Assembly: GCA_029573725.1 (NCBI GenBank)
Contig: JAKQDQ010000041.1
Span: 108,390-172,389 of the forward strand
Source: Verrucomicrobiota bacterium
GTDB taxonomy: Bacteria; Verrucomicrobiota; Verrucomicrobiia; Limisphaerales; JADLHS01
Direction of reading: 5' to 3'
DNA length: 64,000 nt
The notes beneath the pieces were generated by a model that was given only the letters and a program-made list of their open reading frames with translations, searched no databases and was not told the origin of the DNA. This document shows, piece after piece, positions 55,345 to 63,087 of this stretch. Both the position numbers and the translations under genes were made by a program. Positions within the stretch are counted from its first letter, which is position 1, and each line of letters starts with the position of its first letter.

Positions 55345-55827
55345 ATGAAAACATCGCTCCTCATAACCCTGACAGTCCTCTTGATTGGGGTCAGTGGTTG
55401 CAAGCAAAAGCGCACGATCAAGACCGACGACGGCAATGTGGAAATCACACAATCCAAATCCGGGGATGATTTTCGGATGGAAATCAAAGGTCAGGACGGC
55501 AAATCCGCCATGACGGTGGGCGACACCGTCAGTATTCCGGATTCTTTTCCCAAGGACGTGCCGATCCTCGCGGGGGCCAAACCTTTCATGAACGCGACTC
55601 AGGATAAGCTGGAGATTTTGCATTTGAAAATTCAGCAACCTTTGGCGGCAGTCGCCAGGGAATATCAGGAGAAACTGAAAGCCGAGGGCTGGAAAATTGA
55701 ATCTACCGCGAACATGGGCGAGATGTCCATGATCCAGGCCATGAAAGACAACCGCACTTGTTCTGTTGTAATCAGCAAAGGATCGGGCGACGCCGAAGCG
55801 ACAATTCAACTCGCCGTGGGCGAGTGA
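55345..55827 (+). CDS. Putative lipoprotein of unknown function
   Basis: A 160-residue protein with a type II signal: KTSLLITLTVLLIGVSGCKQ, with a V-S-G-C lipobox. The mature part contains a charged region (KTDDGNVEITQSKSGDDF) and then an alpha/beta segment (YQEKLKAEGWKIESTANMGE). That ending resembles small periplasmic lipoproteins whose C-terminal half binds or scaffolds partners, but I recognise no named family. Consensus sigma-70 promoter lies upstream, suggesting strong expression. Standing alone, it converges with zwf. Confidence 0.75.
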   Translation: MKTSLLITLTVLLIGVSGCKQKRTIKTDDGNVEITQSKSGDDFRMEIKGQDGKSAMTVGDTVSIPDSFPKDVPILAGAKPFMNATQDKLEILHLKIQQPLAAVAREYQEKLKAEGWKIESTANMGEMSMIQAMKDNRTCSVVISKGSGDAEATIQLAVGE

Positions 55828-55987
55828 GCGTGGCGCAACGATCGACATTTTCATCGCCAAATAGGCCGGGGCAGGGGGCATCGTCGAACGAAAGTTCGCG
55901 TCCTGAGTTTCTAAACGGATCCCTCTCTCTGCTTTGAAAGGAGAAGCAGGTTGTTGGCAGCCTCCTCGGGTGGTGGCCGTCAGTGGA

Positions 55988-57376
55988 CTATTGGATCTTG
56001 GCTGATTCCGCAACCACCGGATTGTGCCAGCCGCCGAGTGGCGCGAGCGCTTCCGCTTCGCGCGGCCCCCAGGTGCCCTTCTCGTATTCGGGAACGGGCG
56101 CAGTCCGTTTGATGATGGGGGCCACGATGCGCCACGCTTCCTCCACGTAATCTTCGCGCGCAAACCAGGTTTGATCGCCAGCCATCGCGTCGCCGAGTAC
56201 GCGCTCGTAGGCATCCATTTCGCCCGCGTGCGGATGGTGTTGCGCGATGACTTCCATCTGGCCGCTGGTGGATTCGTCATCGGACGTGATCGTGTTGAGA
56301 TTGAAGGCAAATTCAATGTCCGGGCTCATGCGCAGGCGACAGGCATTCGGCGTCAGCGGGTAGCCTTGATACATGGTCGGAGGTTGTCGCAGACGCACCA
56401 GAACTTCGGTGCAGGTGACCGGCAGACATTTTCCGGCGCGCAGATAGAACGGCACGCCCTGCCAGCGCCACGAATCCACTTCCAGTTTGAACGCCGCAAA
56501 AGTTTCCACGCGCGAATCGGCAGCCACGCCCGGTTCGTTGCGGTAGCCACGGAACTGACCGCGCACCAGGTTGTCTGGCGCAATCGGCGGGATGGCTTTA
56601 AGCACCTTCGCCTTTTCGTCGCGGATGGATTCACTGTCCGTCCGCACCGGCGGCTCCATCGCCAGATGTGCGAGAATGTGGAACAGATGATTTTGCATCA
56701 CGTCGCGGATGGTGCCGACCTGTTCGTAAAATGCGCCCCGCCCCTGCACACCGAAACGCTCCGCCATGGTTATCTGCACGCTTTCGACATAGCGCCGATT
56801 CCAAAATGGTTCGAGCAACGTGTTGGCAAAACGGAAGAACAGCATGTTATGAACGGGCTTTTTGCCGAGGTAATGGTCAATGCGGAAAATATCCCGTTCC
56901 GGAAAGTGCTGAAGCAGAATCCGGTTCAATGTGCGTGCGGATGCCAGATCGCGACCGAAGGGTTTTTCGATGACGACGCGCGCGCCCCGGGTGCATCCCG
57001 CCTGGACCAATTGCGTGACCACCGTGGCAAAAGCCGCCGGCGGAATCGCGAGGTAGAACGCCGGGCGCTGCCCCTGGCCCAACTCGCGGCGCAGTGCTTG
57101 AAAGGTGGCGGCATCATTGAAATCGCCATCCACGTAGCGCAATAATTGGCACAACTTCGCAAAGGCCGGGGCATCCAATCCGCCGTGTTTTTCCACGCTG
57201 TCCCGGGCGCGCGCTTTGAGCTGGTCCAGATTCCAGCCGGACTTGGCGACGCCAATGACCGGCACCTTGAGCGTGCCGCGGCGGACCATGGCCTGCAGGG
57301 CCGGAAAGATTTTTTTGTGCGCCAGATCGCCCGTGGCGCCGAAAAACACCAACGCGTCGGAATGATTCTCGTTCAT
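55988..57376 (-). CDS. zwf: Glucose-6-phosphate 1-dehydrogenase
   Basis: A 462-residue enzyme that oxidises glucose-6-phosphate to 6-phosphogluconolactone, the first step of the oxidative pentose phosphate pathway. The Rossmann start is [20 protein letters not shown], and [20 protein letters not shown] follows. The substrate site is [20 protein letters not shown]; the usual Glu of RIDHYLGKE is Lys here, a minor variation. The end of the protein runs to the normal length. It lies 90 nt downstream of the DUF2249 gene on the same strand. Confidence 0.95.
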   Translation of the reverse strand: MNENHSDALVFFGATGDLAHKKIFPALQAMVRRGTLKVPVIGVAKSGWNLDQLKARARDSVEKHGGLDAPAFAKLCQLLRYVDGDFNDAATFQALRRELGQGQRPAFYLAIPPAAFATVVTQLVQAGCTRGARVVIEKPFGRDLASARTLNRILLQHFPERDIFRIDHYLGKKPVHNMLFFRFANTLLEPFWNRRYVESVQITMAERFGVQGRGAFYEQVGTIRDVMQNHLFHILAHLAMEPPVRTDSESIRDEKAKVLKAIPPIAPDNLVRGQFRGYRNEPGVAADSRVETFAAFKLEVDSWRWQGVPFYLRAGKCLPVTCTEVLVRLRQPPTMYQGYPLTPNACRLRMSPDIEFAFNLNTITSDDESTSGQMEVIAQHHPHAGEMDAYERVLGDAMAGDQTWFAREDYVEEAWRIVAPIIKRTAPVPEYEKGTWGPREAEALAPLGGWHNPVVAESAKIQ

Positions 57377-57466
57377 GTGATTTCGTCAACGGATCTCACG
57401 GAGCCGATCTCGCGCCGATCGGGCTGTGGGGTGTCCGGAATGCCGGCCGATGCCGAATCGCGCCGC

Positions 57467-58225
57467 CTACGCCGTTTTGATTTTGGACACGCGAACTTTC
57501 CAATCGTCCGGACCTTTCTCCAGATATTCCCAGCGAAAGGGTTCTTTGCTCTCCGCTTCCATCTGATAATACAGCGGTTTGGGATCGTGATCGTTGATGA
57601 ATTCAAATGCCTCGCCGGGTTTGATATCCGCGAACGCCCGGTAAAACATGTCGTGCCGTTGAGCGGGCGGGTGGGGGCGAAAATCCATTTCGTTGACCAC
57701 GGCAAAGCCTTCCTCGCCCAGGCCGCTCGCCGCGATTTTTTTGATGTGAACGACGTATTCACCGGGTGCCTTTTGCTGGCCAATCCAGGTGTGCTTGCCC
57801 GCGAATTTGTTTTTGAAAATGTCATGAATGGCCGTTGGTGCTTCCTTGGCGATCAATTCCATCACTGTATCCGTCTCCATCATGGCGTAGCGGTGGAACA
57901 CCACCTTGCTCCACTCCGCCGCGCCCACGTTGCGCAGATCCAGCAGCGTGGCGACCCGGCTCATGTCGCGTCCCTGCGACGCGCCGGTGCGCGTGACCTT
58001 GACCTTCCAATCGCGGCCGCCGCGATTGAGATACTCCCAGCCGACCACGTCGCCGTGGATGGACTTGAATTCGTAATAGAGCGGCACGGGATCGTGATCG
58101 TTGATGAACGTGAAACTCTGGCCGACTGGCAGCTCTTGAAAGAGCTTTAATAGTTTCTCGTGCCGCTGAATGGGCACGAATACGCGCATGTCCAACACTT
58201 CATCCGGGTTGAGGTCTGTACTCAT
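57467..58225 (-). CDS. Protein with two DUF2249-like domains
   Basis: A 252-residue protein with the same module at both ends. The first copy contains QRHEKLLKLFQELPVGQSFT and FINDHDPVPLYYEF, ending DWKVKVTRT. The second contains QRHDMFYRAFADIKPGEAFE, FINDHDPKPLYYQM and DWKVRVSKIK. This pattern is typical of DUF2249, a small fold often fused to hemerythrin-like or redox proteins and sometimes annotated with TusA-like folds. The middle part (NVGAAEWSKVVFHRYAMMET) is unassigned. The ATG at 58225 is the best start; another lies 8 codons upstream. It is next to zwf. Confidence 0.8.
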   Translation of the reverse strand: MSTDLNPDEVLDMRVFVPIQRHEKLLKLFQELPVGQSFTFINDHDPVPLYYEFKSIHGDVVGWEYLNRGGRDWKVKVTRTGASQGRDMSRVATLLDLRNVGAAEWSKVVFHRYAMMETDTVMELIAKEAPTAIHDIFKNKFAGKHTWIGQQKAPGEYVVHIKKIAASGLGEEGFAVVNEMDFRPHPPAQRHDMFYRAFADIKPGEAFEFINDHDPKPLYYQMEAESKEPFRWEYLEKGPDDWKVRVSKIKTA

Positions 58226-58343
58226 GGTCATCAGTATCCGCGCAAACAACCGCGAAGCAAGTTTACTTAAAGCGGCGGATCATGTTTTACGTCGCCGTAC
58301 GGTCAAATTCATCCACGCCGCAATCATCGTGCGTAATCAGAAG

Positions 58344-58378
58344 AGAAGGCCCGCCTCGAAAGACTTGGCGGGCCTTCT
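58344..58378 (-). terminator. Hairpin terminator downstream of fba
   Basis: Arms 58344-58355 (AGAAGGCCCGCC) and 58367-58378 form a perfect 12-bp stem with an 11-nt loop. It is 75 nt past the fba stop on the minus strand; a TC-rich stretch (CTCTTCT) follows, weaker than a pure T-tract. Confidence 0.7.
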
Positions 58379-58452
58379 GTCATCCTTTCAGTTAGCGGTT
58401 GTCAACCGCTGAATGTTTTGCGCCCGGCGTTTCAGCGGTTGCCATCTCGGCA

Positions 58453-59361
58453 TCAAGCCTTCGCCGTGGACGCTTCGTAAATGTCCTGAATGGCGCCGTC
58501 GAGTTGGGCGTTGAATTCGACATCGGATTGCTGGGCGGACAGGCCCTCGGCAAGCGCGCGTGAAAAACTCGCGATGACACCGTGTTGCCGTCGCAGACGC
58601 GTGTTGCCTTCAGTCCGCGAGTATCCGCCCGAGAGCGCGACCACCTTGAGGACGTTGGGATGTTTGACGAGCCGGGCGTGGCCGTCATCCTGCTCGGGCA
58701 ACGTCAACTTGAGCATGACTTGGCGGCCGGCCGGCAGGGCGTCGAGGTGCTCAAGCAGCGCGGTTAGGAGGAGGGCTTCCGCCTCCGCCTTGTCCGGGCA
58801 GTGGATGTCCACTTCCGGCTCGACGATGGGCATGAGCCCGGCCGTGTTGATTTGCGCCGCCACTTCAAATTGCTGTTCCACGATGGCGCGAATTCCCGCC
58901 GCGTTGGCTTGATTGATGACGGAACGCATTTTGGTGCCGAAAATGCGCTTGGCGTTGGCGCGTTCCAGTAATGCGTCCAAACCCGGCATCGGCTTCATCA
59001 AACGCACGCCATCGCGTTCCTCGCCCAGGCCTTTATCCACCTTGAGAAACGGCACGATGCGTTTGTAATTCCAGAGGTAATCCGCTGTCGGCTGGCCTTC
59101 GATTTCGCCGTCCATGGTGCGCTCAAACAAAATCGCGGCGAGGATCCGGTCGCCGCTGAAAACCGGACTGGTGATGATGCGGGCGCGCATCTGATGGACG
59201 AGCGTGAACATCTCCGCTTCGTTGCTCCAGGCGTCGGGTTTGAGCCCGTACGCGGTCAGGGCTTTGGGGGTGCTGCCGCCGCTTTGATCCAGCGCGGCGA
59301 TGAAGCCGGCCTGGGTGCGAATTTTGCGGAGTTGTTGTTCTTTCAAGTTTGGTGCGTTCAT
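58453..59361 (-). CDS. Class I fructose-bisphosphate aldolase
   Basis: A 302-residue Schiff-base aldolase of the bacterial FdaB-like class I group. It opens with [20 protein letters not shown] and continues with [20 protein letters not shown] and [15 protein letters not shown]. The Schiff-base lysine candidate is in [12 protein letters not shown], and [16 protein letters not shown] holds the catalytic acidic residues. It cleaves fructose-1,6-bisphosphate into triose phosphates without metal. Its ATG overlaps the pgi stop codon (TAATG), so the two are translationally coupled, with aldolase downstream. Confidence 0.93.
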   Translation of the reverse strand: MNAPNLKEQQLRKIRTQAGFIAALDQSGGSTPKALTAYGLKPDAWSNEAEMFTLVHQMRARIITSPVFSGDRILAAILFERTMDGEIEGQPTADYLWNYKRIVPFLKVDKGLGEERDGVRLMKPMPGLDALLERANAKRIFGTKMRSVINQANAAGIRAIVEQQFEVAAQINTAGLMPIVEPEVDIHCPDKAEAEALLLTALLEHLDALPAGRQVMLKLTLPEQDDGHARLVKHPNVLKVVALSGGYSRTEGNTRLRRQHGVIASFSRALAEGLSAQQSDVEFNAQLDGAIQDIYEASTAKA

Positions 59362-60995
59362 TATTTTCCCTTCATTTTACGGTAGCGACGAATGAGGTGG
59401 TTTGTCGAGCTGTCATGTTTCAATTTTGGTGTGGTGCGGCTTTCCAATTCAGGCACGATCCGTTGCGCCAGAATTTTCCCGAGTTCCACGCCCCATTGAT
59501 CGAACGAGTCAATGTTCCAGATGACGCCCTGCACAAACACGCTGTGTTCGTAGAGTGCGACCAATTTGCCGAGCGCGGCGGGTGTCAGCTTGTCCGCCAG
59601 AATGGTGTTTGAGGGGCGGTTGCCGCTGAAAACCTTGTGCGGAACCAAGGCGGCGGGCGCGCCTTCGTCCTTCACTTCCACAGCGGTTTTGCCAAAAGCC
59701 AGCGCTTCGGCTTGGGCAAAGACATTCGCCAGCAGCAGATCGTGATGCCGTCCGAGCGGTGTCAGTGGGCGGGCAAACGCAATGAAATCACACGGAATCA
59801 AGCGCGTGCCCTGGTGGATGAGCTGGTAGAACGAGTGTTGGCCATTGGTGCCCGGTTCGCCCCAGAAAATCGGGCCGGTGGCGTAATTCACCGCCTGTCC
59901 GTCGCGCGTGACGTGTTTGCCGTTGCTTTCCATGGTCAATTGTTGCAGGTAAGCCGGAAAGCGTTTGAGGTAATTTTCGTAGGGCAACACGGCGACCGTT
60001 TCCGCATGGAGGAAGTTCGTATTCCAAACCGTGAGCAGGCCGAGCAGCACCGGCAGGTTCCGCGCGAAGGGCGCGGTGCGAAAATGCTCGTCCATCGCAT
60101 GCGCGCCGGCGAGCAGGGCGCGAAAGTGCTGCGGCCCAATGGCGATCATGGTTGAAAGTCCAATGGCTGAATTCATGGAATAACGGCCGCCCACCCAGTC
60201 CCAGAAACCGAACGTGTTCGCGCGATTGATGCCAAATTCGGAAACTTTCTCCGCGTTGGTGGATACCGCCACGAAATGTCGCGCGACCGCTTTCGCCTCG
60301 CCGCGAAACGCGCGCAGCAACCAAGTCCGCGCACTGTGCGCGTTGGTCATGGTTTCCAGCGTAGTGAAAGTTTTTGAGGAGATGATGAACAGCGTTTCGG
60401 TGGGATCGAGATCGCGCGTGGCTTCCACGAAATCCCCGCCATCCACATTCGAGATGAAGCGGAAGGTCCGGGAGCGATCGCTATAATGGCGGAGCGCTTC
60501 GTAGGCCATTACGGGGCCGAGATCCGAACCGCCAATGCCGATGTTGACCACATTGCGAATGCGGCGTCCCGTGTGACCTCTCCATTTGCCGGTGCGGACG
60601 CGATTGGCAAAATCAGCCATCTGGTTCAACACCGCATGGACTTCAGGCACGACGTTTTTACCGTCCACGCGAATCACCGCGTTACGTGGCGCGCGCAGTG
60701 CGGTGTGCAACACGGCGCGATTCTCGGTGCTATTGATTTTATCGCCACGAAACATGGCGGCAATCTTGCCGCGCAAATCCGTCTCCCTGGCCAGTTGGCG
60801 GAGCAGCCGCAGGGTTTCAGCGTTGATCCGGTTTTTGGAGTAATCAAGATGGAGGCCCGCGCCTTCTGCCGTGAACCGTTCGCCGCGGCGTTTGTCCTGC
60901 GCGAAGAATTCGCGCAAATGCAGTTTCTCGATGGCTTGCCGGTGACGCGTCAGCGCCTTCCAGGCGGGCAGGGTGGTGAGTGGTTTGGTTTTCAT
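59361..60995 (-). CDS. pgi: Glucose-6-phosphate isomerase
   Basis: A 545-residue isomerase of glucose-6-phosphate and fructose-6-phosphate. Signatures are [60 protein letters not shown] and the C-terminal [20 protein letters not shown]. The ATG at 60995 gives the normal length; the frame is open to 61337, where it runs through the IS-derived remnant. It is the first gene of the pgi-fba pair, with the promoter presumably inside the IS-derived stretch upstream. Confidence 0.96.
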   Translation of the reverse strand: MKTKPLTTLPAWKALTRHRQAIEKLHLREFFAQDKRRGERFTAEGAGLHLDYSKNRINAETLRLLRQLARETDLRGKIAAMFRGDKINSTENRAVLHTALRAPRNAVIRVDGKNVVPEVHAVLNQMADFANRVRTGKWRGHTGRRIRNVVNIGIGGSDLGPVMAYEALRHYSDRSRTFRFISNVDGGDFVEATRDLDPTETLFIISSKTFTTLETMTNAHSARTWLLRAFRGEAKAVARHFVAVSTNAEKVSEFGINRANTFGFWDWVGGRYSMNSAIGLSTMIAIGPQHFRALLAGAHAMDEHFRTAPFARNLPVLLGLLTVWNTNFLHAETVAVLPYENYLKRFPAYLQQLTMESNGKHVTRDGQAVNYATGPIFWGEPGTNGQHSFYQLIHQGTRLIPCDFIAFARPLTPLGRHHDLLLANVFAQAEALAFGKTAVEVKDEGAPAALVPHKVFSGNRPSNTILADKLTPAALGKLVALYEHSVFVQGVIWNIDSFDQWGVELGKILAQRIVPELESRTTPKLKHDSSTNHLIRRYRKMKGK

Positions 60996-61042
60996 GGTTC
61001 GTGTAAAGTCGTAAAGAGGTCGGGCAATAGTGTCATGCTTTT

Positions 61043-61300
61043 TCATTTGCCGCGGCGCTGTCGGTGGCGCGGATGCGCCAGGTGCGCCTTGGGGTCCATG
61101 TTCAATCGTTGCGGGATCCATGCCATCGGCAGCGGCGTTTTCTCTCGCAAGCGCCGCGCTTCGGAGACTTCCATCATTCCGAACACCCGCTGCCACCGGT
61201 AGAACGTCTGCTCCGCAATGTTCCGTTCTCGACAGATGCCCAGCACTGTCTTGCCGCCTGGGCCTGACCCGGTTGCCGTCCCAACCGCCTCGGCTCTCAC
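61043..61300 (-). pseudogene. IS3-family OrfA remnant
   Basis: A minus-strand frame of 85 codons contains [20 protein letters not shown] and [11 protein letters not shown], the helix-turn-helix and following leucine-zipper start of IS3-family OrfA. After that the sequence no longer resembles the family and no OrfB is present, so this is a decayed fragment just upstream of pgi. No terminal inverted repeats were identified. Confidence 0.7.
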
Positions 61301-61301
61301 C

Positions 61302-61336
61302 GTCGTGTCGTCGTAGTTGTATTTGCATCGTCGTCA
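61302..61336 (-). repeat. Dispersed repeat, copy 1 (about 35 bp)
   Basis: Core TCGTCGTAGTTGTATTTG on the + strand; the same element recurs at 62312-62344 with a few substitutions and one GTC deletion. This copy sits beside the IS3-type remnant. Confidence 0.65.
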
Positions 61337-61372
61337 CATCTGCAATTTGCTGTCAGTAGTGAGACTGCCCCT

Positions 61373-61780
61373 TCACGGCCCTGTCGTTCGGACTTTGTCT
61401 GGCGGTGCATCCCCAGGATGGTGCATCTGGCTCTCAAGCGTTCTGATTCGCATCGCAGAGATCTTAGCATCTTCAAGCGTCAGAAACAGCACCCAATCAT
61501 TCGCAAATCGGGTCACGGCTGTCGGAACCAAGGCAACCTGCGTTGTCGAAATCTCCTTTATTCGCAAGCGAGTAAAATTGCTCGTGGCAATATGGGACTC
61601 AAGCTCGGTTAAGCTGTCGCCCGGTGAAACCAGACGGTAAATATCAATGATTTCACGCTGTGTTTTTCCCCCGACTACCCAATAGCGATATCCGAATAAG
61701 CCCAGAATCACCAGGCACACAACCAAAACACCAAAGATCAAAGCCCCCAAATGTTTCATTTGATTGGACATTTGCGACAC
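61373..61780 (-). CDS. Small protein with an N-terminal membrane segment, possible immunity protein
   Basis: A 135-residue protein of no recognised family. Residues 8-32 (MKHLGALIFGVLVVCLVILG) are one strongly hydrophobic membrane segment, followed by a soluble part with a regular alternation of charged and hydrophobic residues (DSLTELESHIATSNF, DWVLFLTLEDAKISAMRI). It lies 34 nt downstream of an RHS C-terminal tip on the same strand. In polymorphic toxin systems that is where the immunity gene is found, so an immunity role is proposed (inference). It may start at the Met at residue 8. Confidence 0.55.
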   Translation of the reverse strand: MSQMSNQMKHLGALIFGVLVVCLVILGLFGYRYWVVGGKTQREIIDIYRLVSPGDSLTELESHIATSNFTRLRIKEISTTQVALVPTAVTRFANDWVLFLTLEDAKISAMRIRTLESQMHHPGDAPPDKVRTTGP

Positions 61781-61814
61781 GACTCTTCACAACTGCGAAA
61801 AATATTATGAGCCA

Positions 61815-62399
61815 TCAATGTTCCGTACAGACCAGCACCTTGGTCCCTGATTTCTGGCTCTCCGACGAGGATGTCGCCCCATATATTGCCCAAGACATTC
61901 CAATAGTCTTGAAAGAGTCCAGTGCATCTGCTGTGTACACAGCTTGCCATGCAATGTTGTTTTTGTCGTCAGTTGGGAACGTTTCCACAGCTTTGTTTGC
62001 CGCATGGATCGTGCATGCGGCTTGCCAAGCTGCCCAACCGGCAACTATGAGAATGGGTACGATTCGACCGTCCGAGTCAACTAATCCACCCGGGCTGTTG
62101 CGAACGAAGCCGTAAAGGTTCTTCTCCTCGTCGAGGTTGAACGGGTTCTGGCTACGAATCAGCAGATTGAACCCGATCTCGTTGATGGGGTCTCTGTTTA
62201 GCCAACGGGCGACCTGGGAATGGTCGGACTCCCGACAGGAGGGAGGGCGGCGGCGTGGTGTAGGCATGATTCGCCGCAGGCGACGGACATTTCGGCAGCA
62301 AAACGCTTCGTGGCCGCGTCGTTGTAGTTGTAATCGCATCGTCACCACCCGTTCGGTCCGGCAAACTCTATCCGCTCCGCGCTCCGCTGCCAATCCCAC
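61815..62399 (-). CDS. Orphan RHS repeat core tip with a variable C-terminal domain
   Basis: The conserved part is short: VARWLNRDPINEIGFN, then NLYGFVRNSPGGLVDSDGRI, the end of an RHS core before its variable toxin-like tip. After it comes a tip of about 90 residues (VAGWAAWQAACTIHAANKAV and SWAIYGATSSSESQK), which I do not recognise. The N-terminal 60 residues translate to an Arg/Cys-rich sequence unlike RHS, so the true start is unclear and the rest of the RHS protein is absent. This looks like a displaced rhs tip left by recombination rather than a complete gene. Confidence 0.6.
   Translation of the reverse strand: MGLAAERGADRVCRTERVVTMRLQLQRRGHEAFCCRNVRRLRRIMPTPRRRPPSCRESDHSQVARWLNRDPINEIGFNLLIRSQNPFNLDEEKNLYGFVRNSPGGLVDSDGRIVPILIVAGWAAWQAACTIHAANKAVETFPTDDKNNIAWQAVYTADALDSFKTIGMSWAIYGATSSSESQKSGTKVLVCTEH
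62312..62344 (-). repeat. Dispersed repeat, copy 2 (about 33 bp)
   Basis: Core GTCGTTGTAGTTGTAATCG on the + strand, matching the copy at 61302-61336. This copy lies at the 5' end of the orphan RHS tip, inside its non-RHS upstream part. Confidence 0.65.
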
Positions 62400-62536
62400 G
62401 AGACGCGGTTGGCCCCGGACGCACCCGCCGCCACCGGTGGTCCCAGGCTGGTCCTTGTGGGGACTGCGCCGCTACGACCGTGAAGCGTCGGGGCAAAGCG
62501 GCGACTGCCGGCGGGACTCTCGCCCGCCGCCAAGTG

Positions 62537-62593
62537 GTTCACAAGGGCGCGTCGCTCCCGCTTCCCGGGGCGTCGCTCCGCACCCTTGTGAAC
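62537..62593. repeat. Inverted repeat, 11-bp arms GTTCACAAGGG
   Basis: Arms 62537-62547 and 62583-62593 are perfectly complementary. The 35-nt interior holds a direct duplication of CGTCGCTCC. It lies between the two RHS tips, about 60 nt beyond the lipoprotein stop. No T-tract on the minus strand, so it is not an obvious terminator. Confidence 0.6.
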
Positions 62594-62655
62594 AACATTG
62601 GAAACGGTATCAGCGCCGCTAGATTCCTTCTCCCCGCTTGTGCGGGACAGCCGGT

Positions 62656-63087
62656 TCAGGGCGTGAGGATTTCGGCCTGTCGGACTTCGACACCCGTGTT
62701 ACCTCCGCGATCTTCGCACAACGACTGCAGCTGATCCCAAATCTTTTTTACGGAGTCCGGGGGGTGTTCAGTGGCGAAATAACTGACCCAAGTGAACATT
62801 TCCACGAAACGGATTTTCTCCGCATCCTCTTTAACGCGCACGCAGACGTGAGGCTTGTCAAAAACCAACCGTTCGCTGCGGTAGATTTCCCAAGCACGCT
62901 TAAGCACGTCCTCAAGCGCCTGTTCCGCACCCGGCTTAACGTGGTAAACGATCAAGACAGGTTCCGGCTGCGCGGCCGAATCGCTAAGGCGAGTCGACGT
63001 CGAACAGCCACTCAAGCAAATGATCAGCGAAGTCGCCGTGAGCACCTTCATCGGGCTTAAGTAAGCACGCAGAAGCTTGAGGATCAT
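62656..63087 (-). CDS. Putative lipoprotein with an ABM-like fold, possible RHS immunity protein
   Basis: A 143-residue protein. From the Met at residue 13, KVLTATSLIICLSGCSTSTR forms a lipoprotein signal with lipobox L-S-G-C. The mature part (LIVYHVKPGAEQALEDVLKR, RFVEMFTWVSYFATEH) resembles the ferredoxin-like antibiotic-biosynthesis-monooxygenase fold. The ATG at 63087 overlaps the RHS stop (ATGA), so the two are translationally coupled; the alternative start is at 63051. That position is typical for a cognate immunity gene, but the fold is unusual for one, so this remains inference. Confidence 0.65.
   Translation of the reverse strand: MILKLLRAYLSPMKVLTATSLIICLSGCSTSTRLSDSAAQPEPVLIVYHVKPGAEQALEDVLKRAWEIYRSERLVFDKPHVCVRVKEDAEKIRFVEMFTWVSYFATEHPPDSVKKIWDQLQSLCEDRGGNTGVEVRQAEILTP

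Noticed and set aside
62342..62542. 66-codon minus-strand frame between the RHS tips
   Set aside because: No domain or start signal; it reads through repeat-like DNA.
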